Source of the DNA: Dimorphilus gyrociliatus
Taxonomy: Eukaryota > Annelida > Polychaeta > Dinophilidae
DNA length: 64,000 nucleotides
NCBI GenBank assembly: GCA_904063045.1
Contig: CAJFCJ010000015.1
Span: 868,001-932,000, forward strand
Direction: 5' to 3'
The notes under the pieces are model-generated. The model saw only the letters and a program-made list of their open reading frames with translations. It did not search any database and had not been told where the DNA came from. Below, piece after piece: positions 24,198 through 38,700 of this stretch (positions are counted from its first letter, which is position 1; each line of letters starts with the position of its first letter). Made by a program: the position numbers and the translations under genes.

Positions 24198-27100
24198 CTA
24201 CCGTACTCGGAATGTAGATTCATCTAATGGAGCGGTATAAATGTCTGCAAAAATAAAAAAAGAAAGAGAAATTCGTATGCTTATCTATAAAAGTACAATA
24301 TCATTATTAATAATAATTTACTTTCTTCATTATCAAATCTTCTGTCAAATACATTATTCACATTGCCTTGACACTGGTTAGAATTCTTTTCTATGCAAGA
24401 ATGCGATTGATGAGCATTTTTAACAAAGTTGCTGTGTTCCTGATATCTTTCCTCAGTTATACAACAACGTCCACAGACCATTATTGCATTTTCCAAACAG
24501 TTACAGCAGGAATTTCCTATACTTTCCTCTACATAATTAAAATAGCAGCAAGCCAAACCGATACACATAAGTAGGATAAGAAAGGCAAACGAGAAATACA
24601 TTAAGTCTCTATTTTGGGATGAGGCTGTGAAAAAATGTTTTTAATATTGTATACAGTTTATATACTTGTATTAAAAATAGATATAATTTAGTGATTAATC
24701 GTTAATTACCAGGAGTTTCAATATTAAAGCCAGACCCATCCCACAATGAATTTGAAATACAATTGAAAGAAGTCGAATAATTATGCTTTAAAACGATACA
24801 CTTCAGATCACTGGGACAAGGTCTATTTGCGCACGGATCGGTCATCTTTTCGCAACATCTATCTTTATAAGCTTTAGGACAAATACAATAAAAGGCATCA
24901 TCATCATGTTTGCAAAAACCATGACCACAGGGAATTTTTTTATGAGATAGTAAGCATTTATTTTTGCCTTTTATACGTTTTTCGCACCTTTTACCGTACC
25001 ATGAAACCTGACAATTGCATTCGAAATCTAGAGGATTAGTCTCATAACAAATTCCTCTATGTAGACAAGGATTTTGATTGCATACGCAACCATGCTCTCG
25101 GCAGGGTCTAATTTTAAATCCTTCGATTTCCAGCAAATCCTCATCTACGTTCGATTTTCTAATATTACAAAATTGTCCAATAAATTCGTTTGGACATAAG
25201 CATTTATAATGATCGTCTATTCTCTCGCAGACACCGCCGTTTAAGCAGGGATGGGAATTACATGGATTTGTCGGAGAAATGTTACAAAATTCTCCCGTCC
25301 AGCCGGGGTAACAGTCACAAATTATTTCCGACTTTGAATCAGGTACTTTAGCACATACCCCATGCCAACAAGGTGAACTTAAACATGGATCAATTACCAT
25401 TTCACATTTTTCACCAACCCAACCACTTGGACAAACACATCTTCTTTGATAATTTACGGAATCGCACCTGCCTCCGTTAAAACATTCACTATTCGAATAG
25501 CATTTGTGGAGAATTCCATTTTCGCAGAATTCTCCTGTATAATCAGGCCGACATAGGCAAGAGGGATTTGTACTATTGTTTCCTCTAAGACAAATACCGT
25601 TATTCATACAGGGTCTGGTACCACAAACTTCTAAACCTTTCCGACAATAATCACCAGTCCAATTAGGTGGACAAAAGCATCGACCTTTACCATTGACTAT
25701 TCGGCATCTTCCAGAATTCATGCAAGGATTTGGTGTACAAGGCCCAATTGGTGGTCCTATTCGCCATCCTGAGGGTAAAGTTTGATGAGGCGATAGAGTG
25801 AAACCTGGAGGAAGCGTGGCAATAGACATTTGACAGACTTCTCCATAGAACCCTTGTGGACATCTGCAAATAAAAGAGTCTCTAATAAAGGAACAGGTTC
25901 CATCATTTTCACAGGGATAATTATCGCAGACGTTTCTGACTGTTTCACATCTGGGACCGGAGCGATTGTTCCCACACAAGCAAATGTAAGTCCATTTCCA
26001 AGGTACACAAACTGATCCGTAACCGCAAGATATTCCTGAACAAACAGATGGTTTTTGAGAGTCGGGAATACCAGCTAAACAATTCGTATCTTCATCAGTC
26101 TGCTCAATTTCTCTTCTGCAATTTGTCCTTCTTTTCGCTAAATGTTTACAATTGGCTCCAGTCCATTTTCCATAGCATTTGCATCTATAGCCATTTGGTT
26201 CATCTATACATTCTCCGTGCTGACAAGGGTTACTTTCGCATTCATTGATATCTTCTTCGCAGTTGCCACCCGTAAAACCTTGTAAACAAATGCAAACGGG
26301 TCCATTCGAACTATCGAAACAAGTTGCACCATTTAAGCATCTAATCCTGTCAGAACATTCACTAACTAAATATTCGCATCTTTCTCCTTTATGAGTGGAA
26401 TGACATCTACACCTAAAACCATTTAGTTTATCTTCGCAAGTTCCTCCATTCATGCAAGGTGAACTTGAGCATGTCCTAACCTCACTTTCGCACCGTTCAC
26501 CTGTAAAACCTTCATTACAAAAGCACACTATCATATCTTTAATTGCTAAATCACAATAGCCACGACCGGAACAAATTAGCTCCTGATTAACATCTGTACA
26601 CTTAGCAGTTAATCTTTCACAGCGCTTCCCTTCCGTACCAGACTTACAAATGCATTTGTACTTTTTCCTTGATACTTTCAAGCAAGAAGCACCATTTTCA
26701 CATAGAGATTTCAAACACGGATGCCCATCATTCACTTGATACAATTTAATTGAACATAACTGTATAGAATCGGTAAAAAGAGGATGTATAATAACGTATC
26801 TCCCAGTTAATGGCCTTTTACAGTGTCCACTAAATTCCTTTATTCCTCTTTTGACAAAAACGCAGAGCTTTAAATTCGGAGTAATTGGCCATCTTTTATC
26901 CGGCAAATTATCCCCTACTTCAACGACTAGACCATTGTGAGAGTGCTTTGTTCTTAATTCTAATTTACCAAGATATTTCTTTTTCTTTAAATCTATAGCC
27001 CACCAACTCTTTGACGTTTTAGACGTTCTAGTGCAACCCGGTAATTTTAAAGCTTGAATAGGCCCATATTTCTTTCCATCATTGTTATAAATATCCGACT

Positions 27101-30100
27101 GATAGGCGGGTGAATTTTTCAAATTAAGAACAATTAATTTAGACTGATCATAAGACAACGAAGGTTTGAAATTTGGAAGATTTAGACGGTATACTAGTAA
27201 ATCACATAATTTGACATCACTTGATGAATTGAAATAGATTACAATATAGGAGGCAACCAATCCAGGGCATGAAATGAATTCGTTAAAGCTTCTATTAGGT
27301 ACAGTTTTAAATTTATTACACTCCTTATTAGTTTTTGAATATTGATAACGATCTTTGCCATTTAGATTAAAAGCTCCTTTTACGATTATCCATGTTGTTT
27401 CATTAGTAAAACCCCGAATAGATATTTTATCAATTGTGATATTCTTTCTTAAATAAATAGCTAACCAACGATGATATTTTACTTTAGATTTATTAAAATT
27501 AACACAACTTCTTTCATCGTCATCGACCGCTAATTGACCATTATTCACCAATGGATAGCTAAGTACCGGTTTAAATTTTGCAACATTATCTTTAATTGCG
27601 AATCTTTTGATTCTTAATTCTATATAGGATGTAATAATCTATTTAATAAGAATCTGTTTTTTGCCTTAAAACTTATAGAAGTTAACCTGATTCTGGTCCG
27701 TAAACCCAAACTTCACACATAGACAAAATAAACTTAGGTTGGTAGATGGTGATATAACGACCTTTTCTCGCTCTAATGCATAAAAAATTTATCTTTGGAC
27801 CAGTAATTATGTATTTAAAATGGCATATATTATCCTCCTTTCGTATTTCTAGTGTAACATTTTTCGGAAACTGTTAGATAAAGCTTAGTGTAAAGGTTTG
27901 TTTGACCATTTGTTTGTTTTTGTCTTATCATAGAATATAAACAAACTTTTACCTTGAGTAGTAAAGATAATATAATCATGTTGTTTTCTATTTTTCTATT
28001 ATTTTTTATATCTGCGTTAAAAAGTATTACTATTCTTCTAACAAGATATATATTTCTCATATCGGCCATCCACCAATAGGGTGTGCTTAGTTTAGAGTAC
28101 AAACAAGTGGCAGTGTTTCCATCTAATGCCAAACCACCTTCGTCATAGTTCGATATTACATTTTGTACAGCCCATTTCTTATATAACAAATTTAGCTGAT
28201 TTGTACCAAATATTTGAACTTTACACAGACTAAAAGGTCCTTCGCGAGCGGAAATTCGCAAGATGGAACCATCGACTGGTTGTAGACAATTTTTACTAAC
28301 TGTAATTGTTTCATTGCTTAAGGAATTATTTGTATGAAACACTACGCATAATTTTGGCTGTTCATTTGGATTAAATAGTTCAATTTCGAATTCAGAACTT
28401 TCGGCTATAAAAATATACATGGAATAGAGTTAAAAGAATAAAATAATAATCTCACATCGGTAAGCAACAGTGACTTTATGGACCGTGTGACGTTTGTTTA
28501 AAAGGATCGAAATCCATAAATTTTTTCCAGACGAACGAGCAAAGCAAGAGAATCCATTACTTTCGACTAAATTCTGAGCAATCTTTTGCGGTAAAAAATT
28601 AGAAGTTACCCTTTGGTCTTGTGCTAGATTTGTTGGTTGGACCGAAAATTCTGATAATTCTCTCTCAATTTCATTGTTAGAAGGAGATATTTGCATGTTA
28701 TTATCTTCTTCGTCTTCCCCGAATACGTAAATTTCGCAGATTCTAAGTGATTGACCAATACCATCAATAAAAACAAAACGGCCTGAAATAGGCCTTAAGC
28801 ATTTTCCTCTTCCCTCACTTTCATTTAACTTTCGACTAACGTAGCATATTTTAAGCTAGTTGTATTCGAACAAACACTAAAGCGATCCTAATGTAAGTGA
28901 ATAATTTACATACCATTAATCCAGGATCAGCTAAGAGATAGGGAAGTTTGTCAATCAAGCCCACCCTGTAATGAGATTGGCCGTTTTCTCCCTGATAAAC
29001 AAGGATAGATCGAACTGATCTGTTACTTTGCAAATCAGATGCCCACCAAACTTCATAGTCCATTAAACCTAATTTGAAAGACGTCACAGAACACGTCGAT
29101 CTAGAACCATCTATTGCTTTTTCGCTACTATGATCCTGCTCTACTGAACTCTGCCAAGTTTTAGTTTTATAAACCATATTTTTTGGGCCAGTTCCGAATA
29201 TTCGAATTTCGCAAAGGTTTAATTCTTGCTTATCGGTGACTATTGCAAGTATAGTACCTTCAAGAGGTTCAGGACTACAATTTCTATGCACAAACTCCTG
29301 TCTCACTCGTATGGTAAAACATTCTTTTGCATCTACATTAAAGTCGATTTGCTTACCAGGATCATTTTTGGCAACAAGAACTCTCGCAATTGGCAAAGCA
29401 TACTTATCTGTTATTAAGTGAGAAAATTTGTTAAAAGTACCCTTATACTAATTTGCTGTATGAAACTAACTCGTATTATTCAATAGTACACTAAATATTA
29501 ATTGATTTCTAGAGAATTCAATCGACCACCACAATTTCTTTTCAATGGTGCTGGCAATAAAGCAGGTGGAGAAACTATCATCTATAGCTGTCTTGGGATC
29601 TATATCATTTCTTTTTAGTGAACTATTAACGGAAGAACCAAAAATTACTAAATCAATAGGATCAAGTAATTCCACATTATCTAATGATCTATTTGATGAA
29701 TTAATCGATCTTCTAGTAACTATTTTTAGAATTATCTGATAAAGTAGGTCATAAATTATATATTTTATCTATTACGTAAATGCTCTTCCGAATGTGCTTG
29801 TATTTCACATATTTCTTTATTATATGCGCTGTTAAATTTAATAAGTAACCAATAGCCATGCAGCGTAAACTCACAAGTTATATTTGTTAAAACGAAATTA
29901 TTAGAGTCCACTAAAACATTTATAGAGTGAGGTATGCATTTTGTTTGAGTTCTTAAATTAGTTTCATTAAGGCTTATTGGAAGATCAGAGAACGTGCTGA
30001 GGCGGATATCCTCTTCTTTCTCTGAAAGAATACTTGGAATAGAGAAACATTCCCATACTAGTAATTTATCATTTTAAAAATATTATACATTACTTGTTAA

Positions 30101-33100
30101 TAAAGATCTAGTAACGAACAATATAGTTTTAACAGGTAGACCGCGCTCCAAGTTGATTAAATATCTCATTGAATTCGTTAATAAACACGTATCATAATTT
30201 CCATCTGTTAAATGAGTAACTAATCTCATTTCGTCCATATCAATGAGTCTCTCTCCGAATAATACATTTCTTTCTATGTTCGTTCTATTTAAATCCTCTG
30301 GTATATTATCTATTTCGAAAGCATTCACTTCGCATAATTCAAGTTGAGTATTTGTAGTTGTAACAATCAAATATCGACCCTTTACTGCATCATTAGTACA
30401 AATTTGGTCAACAGTTTTTAAAGCTTGTAGATTGTGTTTGACGTAACATTGAATTATATCTTTAAAACGTGGCCACATATTATTCGTCGGTGGATTTAAT
30501 TCGCTTAGTCCTACCATTATGCTAAGAGAAAATCCCTGCTCTTTAAAAGTTATATCATATAAAGTCATTCATATATTTGTTAAAAAAAATAGTGAGATAT
30601 GTTACCGCTTCTTAACTCTATTCGTTTAATACTAGCTATCCTTCCAATATCTACAAACCACCAAGCTCCTGTTTTTCTTGAAGAGCTAATATCATATTCA
30701 GTTACACTACAAGTATTTAAAAAACCGTCAATTGCCAAGCCAGCATTTTGACCATCAACTGTACTAGACTGGAATGCATCATGACCTAGTAACAAATTCA
30801 AGGATAATGTCCCTCTCCTATATCCTGTTTAAATATTATCTTTTCACTAAACCTAAGTAATAGATAACATTTACTCAATATTTTTTTATACTTTGGAATA
30901 CTTTCTGAAACACTGCTACTTCACAAATAGTTAGAAAAGGAGTATGGGACAATAATACGGCATAAACGCCTGACACTGGTGTAATACAAATACCCTCTAT
31001 TTCTCTAGTATTTGATTTTCTTTCTTTATAGCAGGCGTCACCATTTAATGAAAATTTTTTATCGAGTAATGATTTAACAATGTCAGTCATAAAAGCGGAA
31101 AATTGATTACTAATAACATCTATATTTTTTATTCTTATCTGAGCAACAGTTTTTTTCTTTTGTAAATCAATAGCTATCCAGGCAAAGAGATAATCTAGAA
31201 ACTCCAGGTTTGTACAAGTAAATAGTAGATTATCTATAGCCTTCTGCGGGCCAGTGTCAGAAGACTGGTATGATACGTTTTCACCAGTAAAAATTTTTTT
31301 ACCAAAAGCAAGATTTCCTATTTGATAATATAAAAAAATTTGTAGAATTTCTGTACGGATTCATATAATATACAAACTTGATGTGTACATTTTCCCTGGG
31401 AATGAGGTGGTTGTAATATTAACAATCATCGTCTTTCTTAAGATTGTCTGCAATTTATATTTGTTAAAATTTTGTGTATCAACATCTTTGCCAAATATTT
31501 GCACTTCACAAATCATTAATTGCGTGCGAAGTGTTTTAACAACTAAATATTGAGTAATGATTGGATTATAGCATCTTTTAGAATATTTAACACCTTTCCA
31601 CAAATTAACTCTAAAGCATAGAACAGTATTATCATCCTTTTCTACATGGTTATTATTATTATTGATAGGCCATTTGGCATGCAGGAAAGCTGACATATGA
31701 GCTATTTCATTTCCTTTAACAGGAAGGTGAATAAACGTTATTTTAAAATTCTTATGAAGAGGATCACTTACGTTGACTAATTAAAACAACCTTTTCCACT
31801 ATTGTGTCGTCGTCTAGTTGTACCATCCACCATGGATAATTATAAGATTTTTCAACGTAATTTGTAAAGGTGCAAGTGTTAACTATACCATCATTGGCCA
31901 AATTTGGATCGGTTGGATTAGTTTTTGTAAAATCTTTCTGATAGGACGGCCTATTCATAGCTCTATTTATTCCTAATTCTAATAAATCTTCAGTTAGTTC
32001 GTCTAGTGAAAAATAATCAGCAATAGACGTATTATATTTAGCCTTTATTGAATTCTCTTTTTTCAAGTTTGTCTTCGAATGAATAGTCTCTCTTGAAAAT
32101 AGAATTTTATCAACAGCTTTTCCTATTGATTCTAGAAATGATTTGGCTTTCTTATCTTTTTCGAGGGAGAATGGTATTGGCTTTTCAAACATTTTGTTGT
32201 TTATCGTCATTTCACAAAGAACTAATGATGGATCGTCCGTAAAAAGGACGACGTAACGGCCCAGCGTATTTTCGCCACAGTTGAATAAGCCTGATTTAGA
32301 TTTTTCCGAAATTTGTTGACAAATTATACTATCATTTATGTCAGAAGAAAAGTTATTGAAAATGGCAACATTTACTTTAGGAACCGGATAATCTAATTTT
32401 ATAATTCGAAATATTAGTATCAGGTTATTTTGAATATTAAGGAAGGTCAACAAACCTTTTGTCACAATGGATAAAGAGGCTATATTTCTTGTGTCTGACA
32501 AATCAAAAATGACACATGGTCTACCTGATATTAAATTTTCATTAGTTTCTAGGCAATGTACAGTCCCACTTCTCCAATGCCCTTGAAGATTATTCTTTAC
32601 AATTATCTCAGTACAAGATTCCGTTTTATGTTTTAATAAGGACGATTCGATTGTCCTTTTTCTTCTCTTTCTTACATTTAATAATTTTATTGAATTGATA
32701 ACACGCATTTGAGATTGTGTGGTATTATTGAAATATAAAGTAGAATGAAACTTAAAAGGGAACCATTCTATTTTACATGGGGGTACAAATTTTCGAGGAA
32801 GAGAAGTTCTTAGAAAAAGGTATTTGCCTCTAACGCTATTAGCACAATTTACAAGCAAATATAAATCGCTATACTCTTTTACCTATTTCGGAAAGATATA
32901 AAGGATAAAAGGATACGAATCTTTTTTATATTTATACTAATTAACCTGAACGCATTTTCTAATTTCCTTTTCTCCCACCACCTTTGATCTATTACTAACA
33001 AAAATTACCAAATTTTCGATTTTACTTTTCTCTAGAATAAAATTATCAAGAAATTGATTAGAAACTCATTTTAATTCTATCAACGCTGTAATTAAATTAC

Positions 33101-34211
33101 CTTTGAAAATAATCAATAAAGAATTTATATTTTGCATGTTTTGCAAGTCAAACATATTATATGAATATTCATAGTATGTAAAATTTGAGCAGGTAATATG
33201 CAAATTAAATATTAATGGTAAAATTCTCTCTTTCAATATCTGAATTTCTTCCTCAATGGTTGCTTTATTTAAGATTGAAAGTTTTACTTTTTGTTTTGGT
33301 ATGATACAGGAAGAAAATTTAAGTGTTAGTAACTCTTTCGAAATTACACTTTTTATTTGATATTTTCTATCATAAAAGACTCTTTGTGAGGAGTTTTTCA
33401 AAGGTGACAAAAATAAAATGTCGTGTAAGACAGAATTCCTAGTTGTTAAATTTCTATGCAAGGCAAAAACCATTTTAGCATTAGGGGAATTACAGTGTCT
33501 ACATAAGGAACCAAAATTTTGCAACAGAATTGTTTGAATTATAACACCTCCTTGAAAAGGATTAATATAATTAGAAATATATATTATATAGTGTAAAAAT
33601 AGAAATAATTATATTGCTAATTTTAATTACCTTTAGTGTTCTCTCTTTCGGAAGAAAATTTAATACATGAAATTTCTAATCTACTATTTAAACTGTTGAT
33701 TATTAAATATCGACCGATATTTTTTCTCAATTTGCATTTATTTAAAGTTTTTTCATCTATATTCGATATAACGTTACAAAATTGTGTAATTGCTCTTTTA
33801 TCAATTAAATTGTCAAGATTTGATATTTTATCTTGAATGCTTAAGAGATAACTTATGTTATTCGTTTCGTTATCTACAAATTATTACAAACAAAAGGGAC
33901 GAATTACTATTTTCCTTATTTTCCTGAAATATAACAAAACTAATATTTTTTCGTGATAAATACTTACTAAAATTTTTTATATATAAGCGAATATAATTCA
34001 TTCTTGTAAATTGTTCTAAATCGAATATATACCACAAAGATTTAACAAATAAATTATCTATTTCATCATTCACGGAAAGAGAATTATTAAAGAGTAATAA
34101 TGTCAACTTATTAGTAATTTTGGAATTATTATTTTCGAATGATATTATAAACTTGAAAAAACTATTCCATAGAATAATATTACAAAAGTATAGAACGTTT
34201 TTAATATTCAT
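24198..34211 (-). CDS. Giant membrane protein: about ten FTP lectin modules, about fifteen EGF repeats, one TM helix
   Basis: Single-pass cell-surface protein not matching any named gene I know. The ATG at 34211 precedes a hydrophobic leader. From there to about 27600, many small exons encode repeats of the fucolectin/tachylectin-4/pentraxin (FTP) type. Each has two halves: an A..AIDG..TC..WW..DL segment (for example LANDGIVNTC, AIDGSRSTC, LALDGNTATC) and a C..GRY...LCEV.V.G segment (for example GRYITIYQ with SMCEVWVYG). The large exon 27620-24710 finishes the lectin part with two more modules and then carries EGF repeats (for example INECESNPCQ and GFTGERCE). Exon 24624-24322 holds a transmembrane helix (FAFLILLMCIGLACC) and a Cys-rich cytoplasmic start; exon 24244-24198 ends the protein. 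Exon joins in the N-terminal half are only partly resolved, so two adjacent genes cannot be fully excluded. N-terminal modules are strongly diverged. Confidence 0.75.
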
Positions 34212-34613
34212 AATAATATTTCTCTATCTTCTCTAAAAAAATTAGAATATTTTTATTATTTCATAATATTTTTGAAATTTTCATTTTTCAACTAATTATT
34301 AGGATTTAAATGATTTGTAAAAACAAAAACAAAATATAATTAGAACATTTTTTATTTACCATGTCTCTTTATTCATTTCTTAACACTTTTCATTGTATTT
34401 CTTTCTAAAAAAGATATATATTTAATTGATTTTTATATAGTATTTAATTTTTATATTAGAAATAAGTTATAGTTTTTAAACTTTACCAAAAAAAGATTCT
34501 TTAATAGAATGAAGAATATTTCGCTTGGACATCGTAAATATCATTTCGACTATCTTTCGTTTTCTTGATCGAACACCACTTAACGCAATAGTAATCATAA
34601 GTTATCTTGTAAT

Positions 34614-35561
34614 ATGGACGCTTTAGATACGTTAGAGATATCTCAAACAAATCGCCAAAATAATGGCACTGTAATTTTCTTACATGGAGCAGGTTGGCAA
34701 GTTTCGATAGATGTATATTCACTCAATTAACTTTTATCATGCTTAAAAGGAGGTAGCGGAGAATCTCTAGCCGAATGGTTGGAATGGGTGATGAAGCAGA
34801 GATTTTCTTTCTCTCACTTGAAAATTATTTATCCTACTGCACCTGAAATATTGTACAAGGCAGCTGGAAATCAGTTGTGCAATATTTGGTTCGATTGGGA
34901 AAAAATTGATATAAATTTTTCTGAAAATTTGTCAAGTATCGACAAGATGTGTAAGAAAATAGATGGAATTATCGAGGATGAAGTTTCTTCTGGATTGAAT
35001 GTGGAGAATATAATAATTGGTATATTCATTTAAAAAATTTGTATATTCATATGAAATGAAAGAGTAATATGTTTTCAGGAGGCTTATCTATGGGTGGTAT
35101 AATGGCAATGCATTATTGCTTAAGACATAGATGTGACATAAAAAATATGTTCATTCTATCAACATTTCTTCCAAGAAACTCTGCAGTCTACAAGGTAAAT
35201 TTTTTTGTCAGTTTATTAATAAAAATTCTCGCATTTAATCTAATTTATACATTTCTTCAGTGTCTGGCCGATACTCCAAATGAAAAACGTCCAAGAGTAT
35301 TTCAGTGTCATGGTTCTATTGACAAGCTAGTAATTAAATTGATATAATTTAATGAATATGGTACTGATACAACTTAATATAATTAATATTATATATTTTC
35401 AGATACCTGAAGCTTGGGGTAAAGAAACGTATGAAACATTGAAATCGCTGGGTATATCTTTAACAGACTTTAACAGTTACGAAATGGGTCATGAAATGTG
35501 TTATAAAGAGCTAAAGGACTTAAAAGCTTGGATAACAGAAATTTTCCCAGAAACAAAATAG
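34614..35561 (+). CDS. LYPLAL1: Lysophospholipase-like protein 1 (acyl-protein thioesterase family)
   Basis: Alpha/beta hydrolase of the LYPLA family. Exons 34614-34692, 34750-35019, 35079-35194, 35261-35329 and 35403-35561 join to 230 residues, near the 237 of the human protein. VIFLHGAGGSGES forms the oxyanion region, GGLSMGG holds the nucleophilic Ser, GSIDKLV the Asp and YEMGHEMC the His. The block KIIYPTAPEILY and IWFDW match LYPLAL1 better than LYPLA1/2. The first donor (GTTGGC) and fourth donor (GTAATT) are weak but give the only in-frame joins. It is head to head with the giant FTP-EGF gene, 402 bases between start codons. Confidence 0.88.
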
Positions 35562-35771
35562 GAAACATTCTTGGGGCTAATTGTAGATTATACGTCATAC
35601 TTATAGTGCACTTTTTCGTGAGACCAGTTGAAAGGTCTATTGATTTCATTCTATCATGTGATTTTAAATAATATTTTGTATCCTATTACCATTTAATTTT
35701 AATAAGTATTAGAATAATACTAAGCGAGTCACAAGTTTTAATCACATGGTGTTGACTTGCAGTAACTAAAA

Positions 35772-38700
35772 ATGAAGTTATTTTTCATTTTCTTGCTCTG
35801 CCTATCTCTCCAAGGTTTTAATACATTTATTAATCTTATCAAAAGTTACAAGTTATAGTAAAACATTGTTTCCTACTTGATATAAAGCCTCTTCTAGCTG
35901 GAAAATTGCTACCGGACTACTAGACTTACGTGACTCAGTTTTAAAGCCGAATGGAATTTTAGGGTAAATAGTAAACTTACTTCTGATAGAATATTATTTG
36001 TAAAATAATTTACTTCATTTATTTTAGTTGTTCTGTTAACTATTGTAAAAATGGTGGAACTTGTGTTCCAAGTTTATTAAGTAGTTGTATTTGCCCAAGG
36101 AATTTCAAAGGGTCTAAATGCGAAATTGAGATAAAGCGGAATGTTTCTGAATTATCTGGTAAAACAAAAATTATAATTTTCCTATCAAATCTTAATAAAA
36201 CTATTTATTTTTCAAACAGTTGGAGAATATATTGGCTGCTCTAAATATGAGCATGCTAAAAACACGCTAAAAAATATTCTAAGTTTAAGTAAACGGAAGG
36301 GAACAGCTAGTCAGTGTATTTCTCATTGTAAGAAGAGTAATTATACTCTTGCTACAGTTCATGTTAGTCTGTAATATATATATTATATAGAAATATGAAA
36401 TTGTTATTCAATAATTGTTTAGGTGGGCAAAATATACCGTATGTGCGGTTGTTCATCTAAAATGCCCAAAAAATTTAAAGGAAAATGCAACTATCAATGT
36501 CCAGGAGACAAGAGTGAGGAGTGTGGAGGAAAATCTTCATTAAGTGTATACGCCACAGGAAATATTTGTAAATTTATAAAATTTTCTCCTGAAGCTAGCA
36601 AATTAATTACAACTATGTTTTTATATAGCTAATAGCTGTCCAGATTTTACATACTGTACAAAACAATGCCTGTATGGGTATAAAGTTGATCCGTATACTG
36701 ATTGTTTTAGATGTCAATGTGAAAAAGATCCATGTAAAAATATGATTTGTCCAAGAAATCAAGTATGTAAAGCAAACCTTGATGACTGTGCATCAATTCC
36801 ATGTGGAAAAGTTTCAGCGCAATGCTATGGTTTATAATAATTAAAAGTATGATTTTATTGTTAAAATATACCCTTTATTAAACCAGCTCCCTTGTCAAGG
36901 GATAAGGATTGCCCACGTGTAAGGTGTAGATTAGTATGCATACACGGTTATTTGTCGGATGAGAAAGGCTGCGAAATTTGTTCATGCAACACAGATCCTT
37001 GTAAAGTAAGTTTGTCATATGATGTAGAAAGTTCTACAGTATATGTGTTTTTCTCAAAGGGAATCAAGTGTCCTGACCAGTATGTGTGCATCGAGGAGTC
37101 AACATTGTGTGAAGCTGGAAATCGCTTCTGTAGTCAACATAATCTTTACATCAATGCGACAAGTTTTAATGAATTTCTGCACGGTAATATAACACAAAAG
37201 GGAGGACCAGGAGCTTGGGGTAAAAATTTAAGAAATATAGACCCAGGTAAAGTTTGGGGAAAACAAAAAGGAAAGAGAAGAGGAAAGAAAGGATGGGTCA
37301 AAAACATTTTGCGAAAAACAAAAGGTGTTTGTAGAGCAACAGTCAAAAAAGGCAGCTGTCCTCTTGATTTGACATATGACTACGCAACATATCCCACTGA
37401 TATCTACGACAGCGATGGAAAAGATAGCTGGTGTGCACAGGAATGTGAATCAGATATAGATTGCTCCGGAATATTAAAATGCTGCCAAAATGAATGTGGT
37501 AGTCAGTGTGTTATACCTGATTTAGAAGGTAACTGAAATACTTTGAGATGCACTATCTAACATTAGCTGTTCTAATTCGCTTTAGATATAACATTTTGCC
37601 AGGTGCAAAGGGAAGAAGCTATCACTACAAATTCATCCTTTGTTCCGGAATGCGATGAAGAGGGAAATTTCGAGCCTGTTCAATGTCGAAAATTAGGTGT
37701 AGGAAAAAATTGGAGAGGATTTAACAAGGGGTCTGGAAAACGAGGGTATCACTGGCAAGTCTGGGGTAACCGAACAATTATATTTGGAAGAAACAAAAAT
37801 AAATCCGACGAAAGAGGACAGAGAGGTAAAGGTCGTGGAGAACGAAGAGGATGGAAAGGAAATAAAGGTAACTTTTTGAAGCATAGTGAAATATGCTGGT
37901 GTGTTGACGTAGGGACTGGAGAACAAAACAAATTCGAAATTGGCTTTAATAAAACAGCATTGAAATGTGATGGTAATGACTTTCTTTTCAGTATATTATA
38001 CTTTTATTGTCATGTGTTGTATAATTTATCCAATAGAATTACCGCTAAATGAATGTCAAGTTAAAACATGTATGATGGAGAACGGACGTGAGGAAAAAAA
38101 ATGTGAATTTGGGTTTGAAACTGATGATGTTGGATGTCCATCTTGTCTATGTAAAGAAAATCCTTGCAGCGTAAATACATGAATTTTTAATAATAGATCG
38201 TTTCTCAATGAGAGTTTTCCCTCAGAATTATCCCTGTAAAGATGGTCGCATTTGCGAGTTAGTTCGAGTCAGCTGTAATGATGCTACAGATTGTCAGCCA
38301 ATACCTGTTTGTTTTGAACCAAATTATGGCAACGTTGCTTGTCCAAAGGGTGAAGTTTATAGAGATCTTAAAAGCGCAAGAATTGTAACTTGTAACAATT
38401 ATAAGTCTGATTCTACGTGGCCAAATTCGCTTTTTGCGGGTATCTTAGGCAGGGCTGCTATTTTAAAGGATGATCCAGCTGCTACTTTTCAAAATCAGAC
38501 AAATGTTTGTCCCAAAAAATACAAATGTCTTTATGACAAGAAAACGGGGTTAGGTGTTTGTTGTCCAAACACGGGTAAAAGAGAGAATTTTATAGGAACT
38601 TATGAGTGGTACTAATTTGTAATTTCAAACCAGATAACGACGATAGGCTTTTGAAGTGTCAACAACCCAAAAAGCCTGGGAACTGTAATAATAACAACAA

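Noticed and set aside
34501-34722. Minus-strand open frame opposite the first exon of LYPLAL1
   Set aside because: It is the shadow of the LYPLAL1 exon and its 5' flank; the plus-strand frame carries the conserved HGAG motif.
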